Made by a program: the position numbers and the translations under genes. Positions 8,683 through 18,173 of a stretch of 64,000 nucleotides of DNA are shown piece by piece. This DNA comes from Streptococcus gallinaceus (GTDB taxonomy: Bacteria; Bacillota; Bacilli; Lactobacillales; Streptococcaceae), in the NCBI RefSeq assembly GCF_024170225.1, contig NZ_JALJXU010000003.1, positions 1 to 64,000 on the forward strand, read 5' to 3'. Under the pieces are notes generated by a model. It made no database searches, had not been told where the DNA came from, and worked only from the letters and a program-made list of their open reading frames with translations. Numbering within the stretch: position 1 is the stretch's first letter; every line of letters begins with the position of its first letter.

Positions 8683-8979
8683 ATGAGATATTATGGTGGA
8701 CAAGCCTTGGGCTTAGTCGAAACTCTGGGACTGGTACCTGCCATGGAAGCATGTGATAAGATGCTAAAGGCGAGTGACGTAAAACTAGTATCCTATGAAA
8801 ATGTCGGCTCAACTCTCGTAACCGTCATGGTTGTAGGCGATGTAGCTGCCGTGCGCGCCGCTGTAGAAGCAGGAGCCGCAGCTGCCGCAGCAATCGGGAA
8901 ATTAACGGCTCACAATGTGATGCCAAGACCAATCCCATCCGTCGGTGATATTGTGTCAGTACATGATATTGACAATTAG
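8683..8979 (+). CDS. BMC-H shell protein, divergent
   Basis: This 98-residue single BMC domain reads ALGLVETLGLVPAMEACDKM at the start and has GDVAAVRAAVEAGAAAAAAI in the second half. It clearly differs from the abundant shell paralogues of this locus and carries an aromatic N-terminal extension (MRYYGGQ). Diverged BMC-H copies usually have another pore or a minor place in the shell. An AGGAGG lies ahead of the ATG. The next shell gene follows 17 bases later. Confidence 0.93.
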   Translation: MRYYGGQALGLVETLGLVPAMEACDKMLKASDVKLVSYENVGSTLVTVMVVGDVAAVRAAVEAGAAAAAAIGKLTAHNVMPRPIPSVGDIVSVHDIDN

Positions 8980-8996
8980 GCGTAAAGGAGAATACC

Positions 8997-9326
8997 GTGA
9001 AAAGATATCAAGCAATTGGGGCAATCGAAACATTTGGTTTAGTCTTCGCATTAGAAGCGGCAGACGCCATGGTTAAAGCCTCTGAAGTTGACGTTATTGG
9101 CTATGAAAATGTAGCTTCTGGTTATATCTCTGTCATCGTTCAAGGAGAAACAGAAGCTTGTAATACAGCTGTAGAAGCAGGTGTATGCGCTGTTGAAGCA
9201 ATGGGGGCTGAGGTATACAGTCGCGTTGTGATTCCTGGACCACACGAAGATCTTCGCAAGATTATTGATCGTTACTCATTGTCTGTTTTATTACCAGAAA
9301 GTCCAGAACCTGAAGTTCAATCCTAA
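8997..9326 (+). CDS. BMC-H shell protein, divergent, with short acidic tail
   Basis: The gene starts with GTG behind AAAGGAG and encodes 109 residues. The BMC core reads QAIGAIETFGLVFALEAADA at the start and has GETEACNTAVEAGVCAVEAM with two cysteines near the central part. The C-terminus extends beyond the domain in an acidic tail (LLPESPEPEVQS). The pore loop differs from that of the main shell paralogue, so it likely tiles as a minor hexamer with other permeability. It is followed 15 bases later by the inactive-looking aldehyde dehydrogenase. Confidence 0.92.
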   Translation: MKRYQAIGAIETFGLVFALEAADAMVKASEVDVIGYENVASGYISVIVQGETEACNTAVEAGVCAVEAMGAEVYSRVVIPGPHEDLRKIIDRYSLSVLLPESPEPEVQS

Positions 9327-9341
9327 GAAAGTGTGTAGAGT

Positions 9342-10688
9342 ATGTTGTATATTGACAAAGATTTAGCATCCATCCAAGAAATCCGAAATTTACTGTTGAA
9401 TGCTCAAACTGCTTTTGCTCAATTACAAAAATTAACTCAAGCTGACTTAAATAAGTATAGTGAAGCGCTTATTCAGAAATTGCAGCAGGATGGGGAGAAC
9501 GGTATCAAGGAGTTTGTGGCGAAAAACCAATATGCCAAAGAAGAGGATGAACTTTTTCTTTGCCAAGAATTCCTAAAACGGTTTGAAGAAACAATTCAGC
9601 AAGAAATCTATACAGGTATGATTGGAGGGAGCAGTCAGGACAAGGTTATTGAGATCGGTGTTCCATTAGGGATTGTAGCCGTATTGCTACCGGCCTATCC
9701 GACCTACACCTTACTGGTCAATCTCTTATTGCTGGCTCTCAAATCTGGAAATTCTATGGTACTTGTCGCCAATAAACTGGCAAAACCATCGACGATGGAA
9801 GCTATCAATCAGCTCATAGATTTTCTAACTGAGCTAGGCTATCCTGAGGGAGCGTTGAGTTTGGCTGAGTTGACGAATGACGCTGGCATATCAGAATTAT
9901 TGCTCAGTGACAAGCTTTCGCTGCTCATCAATATTGGCTGTCCCGAATACATCACGAAAGAATTTCGCACCAATACCCCCCTTATCTATGGAGGGGAGTC
10001 CTCGGGTCCAGTCTTTATCGAACGGACTGCAGATTTGGAGAAGGCCGTCAAGGATGTCATCCACTCCAGAAGTTTTGATAATGGGATTTTACCAGGTTCA
10101 GAGCAATTTTTGGTAACGGAAACTGTCATCGCAGACCGGATCAAATGGCTCATGGAAGCCAATGGTGGGTACATTTTGACAGAAGAAGATACAGAGAAGC
10201 TAGTGGCATTTTTGAAGACTTCTGAAAAGAATGTTATCACCAATTACAATGGACAATCTGCTAATTGGCTAGCCAAAATGGCAGGTTTTACCGTTCCAGA
10301 AGACACACAAGTCCTGGTATCAGTACAAGAATACATGAATGATGAAGACTTTTTCAATAAGAAATTACTTTGTCCTATCATCGTCCTCTATCGTGAGCCA
10401 GATTGGACCCTAGCTTGTGTAAAATGCATGAACATCTTATCTGAGTTGAGAATGGGGCACACACTGACCATCCATTCGTCAGACTGGAAAATTATCAAGG
10501 AATTTGCCATGGTAAAAGCAGTCGGACGAATCGTGGTCAATGCACCCACAGCTTGCACCGCGACAGGTGTGAAATCTAGTTTTTCACCGTCGCTCATACT
10601 AGGCGGAATTACCACAGGACGTGGCTACCGTTCAGAAAACATTACTCCAAGACACCTCACATATACCCGTCAAGTTGGATTTGAGTAA
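9342..10688 (+). CDS. Aldehyde dehydrogenase-like protein lacking the catalytic cysteine
   Basis: The 448-residue protein follows the CoA-acylating aldehyde dehydrogenase fold and is a paralogue of the enzyme at 19442; both N-termini share SIQE-R-L. In that enzyme the active-site loop reads FDNGTICASEQ with Cys252. Here the ungapped equivalent is FDNGILPGSEQ, so Pro251 replaces the nucleophile and no cysteine is near. The C-terminal half (GGITTGRGYRSENITPRHL) is retained and the frame is intact, which argues for a kept non-catalytic role such as a structural, cargo or regulatory partner. It also lacks the long C-terminal extension of the active paralogue. Confidence 0.85.
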   Translation: MLYIDKDLASIQEIRNLLLNAQTAFAQLQKLTQADLNKYSEALIQKLQQDGENGIKEFVAKNQYAKEEDELFLCQEFLKRFEETIQQEIYTGMIGGSSQDKVIEIGVPLGIVAVLLPAYPTYTLLVNLLLLALKSGNSMVLVANKLAKPSTMEAINQLIDFLTELGYPEGALSLAELTNDAGISELLLSDKLSLLINIGCPEYITKEFRTNTPLIYGGESSGPVFIERTADLEKAVKDVIHSRSFDNGILPGSEQFLVTETVIADRIKWLMEANGGYILTEEDTEKLVAFLKTSEKNVITNYNGQSANWLAKMAGFTVPEDTQVLVSVQEYMNDEDFFNKKLLCPIIVLYREPDWTLACVKCMNILSELRMGHTLTIHSSDWKIIKEFAMVKAVGRIVVNAPTACTATGVKSSFSPSLILGGITTGRGYRSENITPRHLTYTRQVGFE

Positions 10689-10781
10689 AGGGAATAGAAA
10701 AATGTAGAGTTACGACAGAATGGATTGCTCTCAAAATAGAACAATCTGCTAACTTTAGTTGAAAGAGAGGAAAAGATCCAT

Positions 10782-13322
10782 ATGGATATGAATGAATTTA
10801 CAGCCAAATTAGAAGAGGCTACAAAACAATTAAGTGAAGCAGAACGTGCCTCACTCGTTAAAATTTTCCAAAGTGTTTCAGAAGATATTCAAAAACCAGA
10901 AGGTAAAGCAGCACTAGTGCTTGCAAGTGAAGGAACTGAAATTCCAGATGGAATCACCCCACGTTTGCAAGCCTTGAAAAATCAATACTTAAAAGCTCGT
11001 CCAACAATTTCCTTGATCCGTGCGATTAATTTGACACGCGTGTCAAAAGAAAATGAAGGAATGCCAAAAGCGGTTCTTCGCGGAACAGCCTTCAAAGAAT
11101 TTTGTAAGATTGCTCCATTAGTCATTCAAGACCATGAATTATTGGTTGGTGCACCAAATGGTGGTGCACGTTGGGGAGCCTTCTCTCCAGATATTTCTTG
11201 GCGTTGGCTCCGTGACGAATTGGACACAGTTTCTACTCGTCCACAAGACCCATATGATTTATCAGAAGAAGACAAAAAAATCTTGGTTGAAGAAATCTTC
11301 CCATACTGGACTGGCAAATCAGTCGATGAAGCTTGTGAATCACAATACCGCGAAGCAGGTGCTTGGGAATTGTCAGGTGAATCATTTGTTTCAGATTGTT
11401 CCTACCATGCACAATCAGGTGGTGGTGACTCCAACCCCGGTTATGATGTGGTTGGTATGAAAAAAGGGATGCTGGATATTATCGAAGAAGCCAAGACCCA
11501 CTTGGAAAAGTTGGACTACGGTAATCCAGATGATCTCGATAAGATTTACTTCTATAAAGGCCAAATTCTGACAGCGGAAGGTGTTATCATTTACGCCAAA
11601 CGGATGTCAGAATACGCAGCTCAATTGGCAAGTAAAGAAACAGATCCTAAACGTAAAGCCGAGTTGGAAATGATTTCTCAAGTCAATGCCAATGTTCCAG
11701 CTCATAAACCAGAAACATTCTGGGAAGCGATGCAGTACCTGGTAACCATCCAACATTTATTGCTCTGCGAAGAAAACCAAACAGGTTTGTCAATCGGTCG
11801 TGTGGATCAATACATGTATCCATTTTACAAGAAGGACCTGGAAGAAGGTCGGATGAACGACTTCCAAGCCTTTGAAATCGCAGGCTCTATGTTTATCAAG
11901 ATGTCTGAAATGATGTGGTTAACATCTGAAGGTTCATCTAAATTCTTCGCGGGTTACCAACCATTTGTCAACATGTGTGTCGGTGGTGTAACGCGTACAG
12001 GTAACGATGCTACAAACGATTTGACCTACTTACTTATGGATGCCATCCGCCACGTTAAGGTTTACCAACCTACGCTAGCAACTCGTATCAACAATAAATC
12101 TCCACGTAAATACTTGCAAAAGATTGTAGATGTAGTCCGTGCAGGACTAGGATTCCCAGCTTGTCACTTTGATGATACACACATCAAAATGATGTTGGCC
12201 AAGGGAGTATCAATGGAAGATGCGCGTGACTACTGCTTGATGGGTTGTGTAGAACCTCAAAAATCTGGCCGTCTCTACCAATGGACATCCACAGCTTATA
12301 CACAATGGCCAATCTTGATTGAAACAACATTGAACCATGGTATCCCACTTTGGTATGGTAAACCAGTCACACCTGACATGGGACCTTTGGATCAGTATAA
12401 GACCTTCGAACAATTTGAAGCAGCTGTTAAAGAAACCATTAAATATGTCACAAAATGGACATCTGTCATGACCGTTATTTCTCAACGTGTCCAACGTGAA
12501 TTGGCTCCAGTACCATTGATGTCTATGATGTATGAAGGTACTATGGAACACGGCTGCGGCGTTAAATCTGGTGGTGCCATGTACAACTTCGGTCCAGGTG
12601 TTGTTTGGTCAGGTCTTGCAAACTACGCAGACTCTATGGCAGCCATTAAGAAACTTGTCTTTGAAGATAAGAAATACACATTGGAAGAATTGAATAAGGC
12701 TTTGGTAGCTGATTTTGAAGGCTATGACCAAATTAAAGCAGACTGTCTTGCAGCACCCAAATATGGTAATGACGACGATTATGTAGACAGTTTTGCAGTA
12801 GATATTATTGAATTCACTGAAGAAGAACACCGCAAATACCGGACACTTTACTCTGTATTGAGCCACGGTACCTTGTCTATCTCAAACAATACTCCTTTGG
12901 GACAAATCACAGGCGCATCCGCTTCAGGTCGTCGTGCTTGGAAACCATTGTCAGATGGGATCTCACCAGACCACGGAATGGATGTTAAAGGCCCAACTGC
13001 CATTATCAAGTCAGTATCTAAGATGGCAAATGAAAACATGAACATTGGTTTGGTACACAACTTCAAGATTATGGCTGGTTTGCTGGATACACCTCAAGGA
13101 GAAGAAAGTTTGATTACACTCTTACGTACAGCAAGTATCCTTGGAAATGGTGAAATGCAGTTCAACTATCTGGACAATGCAACATTGATTGATGCACAAA
13201 AACACCCAGAAAATTACCGTGATTTGATTGTGCGTGTAGCTGGTTACAGTGCCTTCTTCGTAGAATTGTGTAAAGATGTACAGGACGAAATCATTTCCCG
13301 TACTGTATTGACAAAGATTTAG
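10782..13322 (+). CDS. cutC: Choline trimethylamine-lyase, glycyl radical enzyme
   Basis: At 846 residues this is a short-form CutC. Counting from the ATG at 10782, the residues known to bind or cleave choline fall at their family numbers: Tyr208 and Asp216 (YHAQSGGGD), Cys489 and Glu491 (GCVEP) and Thr502 (QWTS). The glycyl radical loop RVAGYS gives Gly821. It cleaves the C-N bond of choline to trimethylamine and acetaldehyde. The GCVEP motif is shared with glycerol dehydratase, but the Asp216/Tyr208 pair and Thr502 point to choline. It is the signature enzyme of the microcompartment, and the oxygen-labile radical is made by CutD encoded next. Confidence 0.95.
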   Translation: MDMNEFTAKLEEATKQLSEAERASLVKIFQSVSEDIQKPEGKAALVLASEGTEIPDGITPRLQALKNQYLKARPTISLIRAINLTRVSKENEGMPKAVLRGTAFKEFCKIAPLVIQDHELLVGAPNGGARWGAFSPDISWRWLRDELDTVSTRPQDPYDLSEEDKKILVEEIFPYWTGKSVDEACESQYREAGAWELSGESFVSDCSYHAQSGGGDSNPGYDVVGMKKGMLDIIEEAKTHLEKLDYGNPDDLDKIYFYKGQILTAEGVIIYAKRMSEYAAQLASKETDPKRKAELEMISQVNANVPAHKPETFWEAMQYLVTIQHLLLCEENQTGLSIGRVDQYMYPFYKKDLEEGRMNDFQAFEIAGSMFIKMSEMMWLTSEGSSKFFAGYQPFVNMCVGGVTRTGNDATNDLTYLLMDAIRHVKVYQPTLATRINNKSPRKYLQKIVDVVRAGLGFPACHFDDTHIKMMLAKGVSMEDARDYCLMGCVEPQKSGRLYQWTSTAYTQWPILIETTLNHGIPLWYGKPVTPDMGPLDQYKTFEQFEAAVKETIKYVTKWTSVMTVISQRVQRELAPVPLMSMMYEGTMEHGCGVKSGGAMYNFGPGVVWSGLANYADSMAAIKKLVFEDKKYTLEELNKALVADFEGYDQIKADCLAAPKYGNDDDYVDSFAVDIIEFTEEEHRKYRTLYSVLSHGTLSISNNTPLGQITGASASGRRAWKPLSDGISPDHGMDVKGPTAIIKSVSKMANENMNIGLVHNFKIMAGLLDTPQGEESLITLLRTASILGNGEMQFNYLDNATLIDAQKHPENYRDLIVRVAGYSAFFVELCKDVQDEIISRTVLTKI

Positions 13323-13333
13323 TGATGAAAATT

Positions 13334-13362
13334 CCGCTCATTGCCATGCAGGGAGTGAGCGG
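13334..13362 (+). other. Hairpin between cutC and cutD
   Basis: CCGCTCA (13334-13340) pairs with TGAGCGG (13356-13362), extended by a G-T and an A-T pair. No T-run follows, so it is more likely an RNA stabiliser or processing site that keeps cutC mRNA in excess over cutD than a full terminator. Confidence 0.5.
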
Positions 13363-13379
13363 ATGGTAAGGAAGTAGTG

Positions 13380-14369
13380 ATGGGAATGCAGAAGAAAAAA
13401 CACGAGACAAGAATCAATGTATTCAATGTCCAAAAATACAATCTTTATGATGGTCCTGGTATCAGAACAATTGTGTTTTTCAAGGGATGCCCAATGCGAT
13501 GCAAGTGGTGTGCCAATCCAGAAGGACTGGAATTTGGTTCAAATGTTATGTACAAGGAAAGTCTATGTAAACCATATAATTCCTGTGCAGTAACTTGTCC
13601 GCTAGGTCAGATTTGCTTCTCATATAAACATCCAGAAAGCCCTAGTCCTTTTGATTACGCTGACAAGGAGCACCCGATTGATATCCGTAAGTACAAAAAA
13701 CGCCTTCCAACCAAGGAAGATATCAAGGGCTGTCCTGAGGGTGCTCTAACTGTCGCGGGAGAATCCAAGACCATTTCTGAGCTCATGTCCATCATTCACG
13801 AAGATGATGCCTTCTATGATATGTCGGGTGGGGGAGTTACCCTATCCGGTGGTGAATGTTTGGCTCAGCCAGAAGGAGCCCTTGCGCTGCTTCAAGCTTG
13901 TAAGCAAGACGGTCTCAATACTGCAGTTGAAACAGCTGGTCACGTACCCAATAAGGTTTTTCAAGCTGTGGCACCTTACGTAGACCTTTTCTTATTTGAC
14001 ATGAAGCATATGGATTCGAAAAAACACAATGAATGGACGGGTGTTGGAAATGAACGAATCCTCACCAATCTGAAATACGTCATTGAATCAGGCTATAATA
14101 TCAAAATCCGTATGCCTATGCTGAAGGGAATCAATGATAGCCAAAAGGAAATTCAAGCCATTATCGAATTTCTCCTTCCTTATAAGGAATATGGTAATTT
14201 CTACGGGATTGACTTGTTGCCTTACCATAAGTTAGGCGTCAATAAGTACAATCAGTTGGGACTTGAATACAAAATCGAAGGCGATCCTTCACTGAGTCAG
14301 TATGACTTGGACAGGATTGAATCTTATATTATGGCCTATGATTTCCCAGTGACCGTTGTAAAACACTAA
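13380..14369 (+). CDS. cutD: Choline trimethylamine-lyase activating enzyme (radical SAM)
   Basis: The radical SAM cluster motif CPMRCKWC is preceded by the activase signature YDGPGIRTIVFFKGC. An insertion with further cysteines (LCKPYNSCAVTCPLGQIC, then GCPEGALTV) forms the ferredoxin-like domain typical of glycyl radical enzyme activases outside the PFL class. DMSGGGVTLSGGECLAQPEG is the conserved SAM-binding strand. It abstracts hydrogen from Gly821 of CutC using SAM and a reduced electron donor. I prefer the ATG at 13380 (AAGGA 7 bases upstream) over the GTG at 13377. The reduced ferredoxin or flavodoxin needed may come from the oxidoreductase encoded at 22769. Confidence 0.95.
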   Translation: MGMQKKKHETRINVFNVQKYNLYDGPGIRTIVFFKGCPMRCKWCANPEGLEFGSNVMYKESLCKPYNSCAVTCPLGQICFSYKHPESPSPFDYADKEHPIDIRKYKKRLPTKEDIKGCPEGALTVAGESKTISELMSIIHEDDAFYDMSGGGVTLSGGECLAQPEGALALLQACKQDGLNTAVETAGHVPNKVFQAVAPYVDLFLFDMKHMDSKKHNEWTGVGNERILTNLKYVIESGYNIKIRMPMLKGINDSQKEIQAIIEFLLPYKEYGNFYGIDLLPYHKLGVNKYNQLGLEYKIEGDPSLSQYDLDRIESYIMAYDFPVTVVKH

Positions 14370-14393
14370 TCGTTCGCAAAAGGAGGTGCAGTC

Positions 14394-14744
14394 TTGATTG
14401 AAGGAATAGGAAAGATTGATCGGATTATTCAAGAATCCGTTCCTGGTAAACAAATTACCTTGGCTCATATGATTGCTGCGCCTATACAGTCTGTGTACCA
14501 AAGTTTAGGTGTTGACGAGTCAGGTGCTATCGGAATACTTGCCTTGACCCCATATGAGACGGCTATTATTGCAGCAGATATTGCAGGCAAGGCAGCCAGT
14601 GTTGATATCTGTTTTGTCGATCGTTTTACGGGCTCAGTGATGTTTAGCGGGGATGTGCAGAGTGTACAAACTGCTCTCCAATCCATTTTGACCTATTTTG
14701 AAGCACAACTAGATTTTACGGTTGTGAACGTGACACAATCATGA
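14394..14744 (+). CDS. EutS/CutR-like circularly permuted BMC-H shell protein
   Basis: The 116-residue sequence has RIIQESVPGKQITLAHMIA at its start and GAIGILALTPYETAIIAADI in the middle, both characteristic of EutS/PduU-type shell proteins, in which the BMC fold is circularly permuted. These hexamers are often bent or closed at the pore and are thought to form edges or cap special sites. The start is TTG behind a strong AAAAGGAGG. Its last codons overlap the next gene by four bases (ATGA), indicating translational coupling. Confidence 0.92.
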   Translation: MIEGIGKIDRIIQESVPGKQITLAHMIAAPIQSVYQSLGVDESGAIGILALTPYETAIIAADIAGKAASVDICFVDRFTGSVMFSGDVQSVQTALQSILTYFEAQLDFTVVNVTQS

Positions 14745-15196
14745 AAAAAAGAATAATGGTGATTGGTCCAACTGAAATTGAGAAGGAAAAAATGGTCGAG
14801 TTGTTTGAGGAAAAACACCATTTTCCCCATGTCCGGTCAGTGGTTTATCTGGACCAAACGATTCAGATACCAAGCTCTTATCTCAGGGGCTCCGGTATGA
14901 TGAAGCACATTATTGCGATACAGCAAAATGCAAGCGCTGTCCTGATGCTCTTGTCTGCTAACCGAACATTTCCAGTGTATTCTCCAAACTTTGCGAAAGT
15001 ATTTCGTATCCCAACGATTGGCGTCATTCTCTCTACTGAAAACGAAGAAAATCGTGCGGGTGCGGGGATTGCGCAATGTCGGCGAGAGTTTGAAGAGGCC
15101 AAAGTGGATAGTATCCATGAGCTGGACTTGGAGAATGCAAGTCAGTGCCAACAATTTTTACAGACAATGAACCAAATCAAAGAAGGAATGATATGA
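14741..15196 (+). CDS. EutP/PduV-like protein without a P-loop
   Basis: The 151-residue protein follows the EutP layout: a first strand RIMVIGPT, a PSSYLRGSGMMKHI segment at the switch position, a central LMLLSANR strand and a late GVILSTENEE strand at the place of the base-binding motif. The Walker A motif of EutP (GxxxxGKT) is replaced by GPTEIEKEKM, so nucleotide binding is doubtful. EutP/PduV proteins associate with microcompartments and may link them to the cell. Genes on both sides overlap it by four bases (ATGA), so it is translated with its neighbours. Confidence 0.8.
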   Translation: MKKRIMVIGPTEIEKEKMVELFEEKHHFPHVRSVVYLDQTIQIPSSYLRGSGMMKHIIAIQQNASAVLMLLSANRTFPVYSPNFAKVFRIPTIGVILSTENEENRAGAGIAQCRREFEEAKVDSIHELDLENASQCQQFLQTMNQIKEGMI

Positions 15197-16323
15197 AAAC
15201 AAAAGAATTTAGTGTAGGACCTAAATTTGTGATGGGACATCATTCTACCGAAGAGCTTTCCAAGTTATCTGTAAAGAAAGCCTACATCATTTGTGATCCC
15301 TATATGGACCAAAGTCATATGGTGGATGCAGTCTTGCAGGAATTGAAAAAAGCAGGTGCGGAGACAAAGGTCTTTTCAAAAGTTGTCCCAAATCCTACGA
15401 TTGAAGTGATTGCTGAAAGTATATCAGAAATCAAAGACTTCAAACCAGACTTAGTCATTGCCTTGGGTGGGGGGTCAGCGATTGACTCCACAAAAGCAGT
15501 GCTAAAAGTATACACTGAGTCCGAAAAAGTAGCCAAACCGCAGATGATTGCGATCCCGACAACCAGCGGCAGTGGTAGTGAAAATACAGCTTTCGCGGTC
15601 ATTTCGGACCCTAGTAAAAATGAAAAATTTGTCATTATTGATGAGTCGATGGTACCAGATTTAGCCATCTTGGATACCTACTTTACCATGACAGTTCCAC
15701 CTGCCGTTACAGCTGATGCTGGAATGGACGTTCTGACGCATGGTTTAGAAGCCTACGTAGCCAATGGAGCTACAGATTTTTCCGATGCATGTGCTGAAAA
15801 ATCAATCAGTCTCGTCTATCAGTTTCTTTTTGAGGCTTATAAGAACGGAGAAAATCAGTTTGCACGTGGAAAAATGCATAATGCCTCAGCGATTGCTGGG
15901 ATTGCTTTCAACAATGCAGGCCTAGGAATTTGCCATAGCCTCTCTCATGCAATCGGAGCTTTCTTCCATTCTCCACATGGTCGGATTAACACCATGCTGT
16001 TACCACATGTGATTGCTTTCAATGCTTCATTGGAAGAAAAAGAAGAAACGGCTGTTGCTAAGCGCTATGCTCAAGCAGCTCGAGTGCTTGGCCTCTATGG
16101 CTCCACTCCAAAACAAGGTGTCCGAGCATTGATCTATGCCATCACACGACTGGCAAAACAAATGAACATGCCGATGACCATTGAGGGATTGGGTATTGAC
16201 CGTCATGAATTTGAAAAAATGATTCCTGAAATGGCAAAACGTGCGTTTGCAGATGCTTGTACAGCTGGCAATCCACGTGCTGTTACCATCGAGGATCTCG
16301 AGGCTATTTATCGAGCCTTGTAG
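15193..16323 (+). CDS. cutO: Iron-containing alcohol dehydrogenase (acetaldehyde reductase)
   Basis: This is a group III alcohol dehydrogenase of 376 residues. It has the NAD-binding turn ALGGGSAIDSTKAV, the PTTSGSGSENT loop and metal-binding residues in AGLGICHSLSHAIGAFFHSPHG (given here in part: histidines in CHSLSHAIG and FFHSPHG) together with Asp in the DAGMDVLTHG region. In choline microcompartments it reduces acetaldehyde to ethanol and regenerates NAD for the aldehyde dehydrogenase inside the shell. The start is the ATG at 15193, overlapping the previous stop. An upstream in-frame start at 15145 is within that gene and lacks a ribosome site. Confidence 0.92.
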   Translation: MKTKEFSVGPKFVMGHHSTEELSKLSVKKAYIICDPYMDQSHMVDAVLQELKKAGAETKVFSKVVPNPTIEVIAESISEIKDFKPDLVIALGGGSAIDSTKAVLKVYTESEKVAKPQMIAIPTTSGSGSENTAFAVISDPSKNEKFVIIDESMVPDLAILDTYFTMTVPPAVTADAGMDVLTHGLEAYVANGATDFSDACAEKSISLVYQFLFEAYKNGENQFARGKMHNASAIAGIAFNNAGLGICHSLSHAIGAFFHSPHGRINTMLLPHVIAFNASLEEKEETAVAKRYAQAARVLGLYGSTPKQGVRALIYAITRLAKQMNMPMTIEGLGIDRHEFEKMIPEMAKRAFADACTAGNPRAVTIEDLEAIYRAL

Positions 16324-16378
16324 GGAATGGAAACTTGAAGGAATCATCTGAAGTCGTTAAAAAGAAAGAAGTCCTTTT

Positions 16379-17026
16379 ATGAAATTTTTAACCGAAGATG
16401 ATTTGCGTGTCGAGTATCATCAATTTCCATTTGAGACCTTTACCGTCAAAAAAACAGAGCGACTCACACCTGGTGCACGAACCTTTCTGTTGGACCGCAA
16501 GATAAACATTGTGGATGAAAACGAAGTGAAGTTACCGGGGCAATTCAAACCGTATGCGTCCAAAGAATCGGAGAAAACGTCTACCGGACCATCGAATGGG
16601 AGCGGGGGTTCTCAGCCAATCTGGCTGGATATCCGTTGTGAGTTTCTGCAAACAGCTTATGATGTTGTGAGTAGAGACCTAGTACTCGCTCAAGAATTAA
16701 CTGTCTTGGAACGGTATCTGGCAACTGTCCTCGCAGGAGGAAAAGCGATTCTACCACCTACTAGTAGTGATATGGCTGTGATTGAAAAAGTGGATAAGTC
16801 CTTTATCCACGGAAACTTGTCAAATGTCGGCATGTTTCTTCAGTCAAGCACCGGCCAGATACTCGTAAAATTATATCCACTGTATTTCCATTTAGAAAAA
16901 GCGATAGAGGAGCTGCAAGTTCAGGAAGATGAGCTGCAGGTATTGCTCAATCGGATTGGCCAACTTATCGCCCATTACTTACAGACTAGAGAGGAAGCGA
17001 CCAATGATGCTACAAGAGTTACCTAA
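16379..17026 (+). CDS. EutT-like accessory protein of unknown activity
   Basis: The first 45 residues (LTEDDLRVEYHQF then TERLTPGARTFLLDRKINI) match the N-terminal segment shared by EutT and EutQ proteins. The rest is helical (DIRCEFLQTAYDVVSRDLVL; LEKAIEELQVQEDELQVLL) with the general outline of an EutT/PduO-type adenosyltransferase. I do not see the HX11CCX2C metal motif of EutT. No cobalamin enzyme is encoded in the window, so adenosylating B12 is not an obvious job here. It probably has a structural or recruitment role. Its 3' end overlaps the eutJ-like gene by about 20 bases. Confidence 0.6.
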   Translation: MKFLTEDDLRVEYHQFPFETFTVKKTERLTPGARTFLLDRKINIVDENEVKLPGQFKPYASKESEKTSTGPSNGSGGSQPIWLDIRCEFLQTAYDVVSRDLVLAQELTVLERYLATVLAGGKAILPPTSSDMAVIEKVDKSFIHGNLSNVGMFLQSSTGQILVKLYPLYFHLEKAIEELQVQEDELQVLLNRIGQLIAHYLQTREEATNDATRVT

Positions 17027-17846
17027 AACCTGTGACCAATACGTTGAAGAATTTGAGAATGTAGAAGTCAAGCCTATCAAAGGAACCAGCGATGTTTATC
17101 TGACAGGTGTGGATTTAGGAACGGCTTATATTGTTCTGGTTGTATTGGACCAGGAAAAAAATATTGTAGCGGGTGCTCACCGACCTGCTTCCGTCATTAA
17201 AGATGGAATGGTCGTGGATTATATCGGTGCCATTCGGATTGTTCGAGAGTTGAAAGAATCACTGGAAGAACAACTGGGCACAGAGCTGCTTTATGCGGCT
17301 GCTGCTATTCCACCAGGGACAGATAGTCTAGATGGCGGAGCGATAAAAAATGTAGTCCAGGGCGCAGGCTTTGAACTGACTACTCTATTGGATGAACCAA
17401 CAGCGGCTAATACCATTGTTGGACTTCAAAATGGAGCGATTGTGGATATTGGCGGTGGTACGACAGGGATTTCAATCTTGAAAGATGGAAAAGTGATGAA
17501 ATCAGTTGATGAAGCGACTGGTGGAACTCATTTTTCACTTGTAGTAGCTGGTGCTTACAAGCTTGATTTTGATGAGGCAGATGCCTACAAACGAGATCCA
17601 AAGCACCACAAAGAGTTGCTTAGTGTATTGAAGCCTGTCATTGAAAAGGTAGCTTCTATTATCAAACGAAGTATAGAAGGAATGGATGTCGATGTGATTT
17701 ATCTTGTCGGTGGCACGAGTTGCTTGGCAGGAATCGAGACCATCATCGAAAAAGAAACCAACATCAAAACCATCAAACCCAAAAATCCAATGTTTGTAAC
17801 ACCGATTGGCATTGCAATGAATTGCAGTCAGGATATTATCTATTAG
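17004..17846 (+). CDS. eutJ: EutJ-like actin-fold chaperone
   Basis: The actin/Hsp70-type ATPase fold is clear from phosphate-1 TGVDLGTAYIVLVV, phosphate-2 VDIGGGTTGISIL and the adenosine motif YLVGGTSCLAGIE. At 280 residues it equals EutJ length and lacks a peptide-binding domain. EutJ proteins are thought to assist folding or reactivation of the signature enzyme or assembly of the compartment. The start is the ATG at 17004 with GAGAGGAAG ahead. Longer in-frame starts would lie deep in the previous gene. It overlaps that gene, so the two are co-translated. Confidence 0.88.
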   Translation: MMLQELPKTCDQYVEEFENVEVKPIKGTSDVYLTGVDLGTAYIVLVVLDQEKNIVAGAHRPASVIKDGMVVDYIGAIRIVRELKESLEEQLGTELLYAAAAIPPGTDSLDGGAIKNVVQGAGFELTTLLDEPTAANTIVGLQNGAIVDIGGGTTGISILKDGKVMKSVDEATGGTHFSLVVAGAYKLDFDEADAYKRDPKHHKELLSVLKPVIEKVASIIKRSIEGMDVDVIYLVGGTSCLAGIETIIEKETNIKTIKPKNPMFVTPIGIAMNCSQDIIY

Positions 17847-17858
17847 AAAGAGGCCGAT

Positions 17859-18155
17859 ATGTTAGTTGCAGAATTAGTCGATACCATTTGGGCGACAAGA
17901 AAATCTGAAGCCTTGAACGGTGTGAAATTTCTACTCGCTGAAGTTAAAGGTGGCAGTAGGGCCGGTGATCTTCTAGTTGTCGTAGACATGATTGGAGCAG
18001 GCATTGGTGACCGAGTGATTATTGCGACTGGATCTGCAGCTCGCCGAATGATGGGAGATGACCAGATGCCTGTGGACGCCGCAGTTATCGGTATCATTGA
18101 TGAAAACTATGACCAAGTCAAAAAGCAAAATGGAAAAATAGAACGTTTCTCGTAA
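17859..18155 (+). CDS. eutN: BMC-P vertex shell protein (EutN/CcmL)
   Basis: At 98 residues it has the length and pattern of the EutN/CcmL family: an N-terminal strand MLVAELVDTIWATRK, a basic turn, LLVVVDMIGAGIGDRVIIA and ATGSAARRMM, then VDAAVIGIID. Pentamers of this type close the twelve vertices of the icosahedral shell. It is the only BMC-P gene in the locus, which is enough for one shell type. It lies 12 bases after the eutJ-like gene and 18 before eutQ. Confidence 0.95.
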   Translation: MLVAELVDTIWATRKSEALNGVKFLLAEVKGGSRAGDLLVVVDMIGAGIGDRVIIATGSAARRMMGDDQMPVDAAVIGIIDENYDQVKKQNGKIERFS

Positions 18156-18173
18156 CGTAGAAAAGGAGAAAAC

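Noticed and set aside
10782..13322. Glycyl radical enzyme as pyruvate formate-lyase or glycerol/propanediol dehydratase
   Set aside because: PFL has two adjacent active-site cysteines, absent here. GCVEP is shared with glycerol dehydratase, but Tyr208, Asp216 and Thr502 fall at the choline-lyase positions and the neighbours fit an acetaldehyde pathway.
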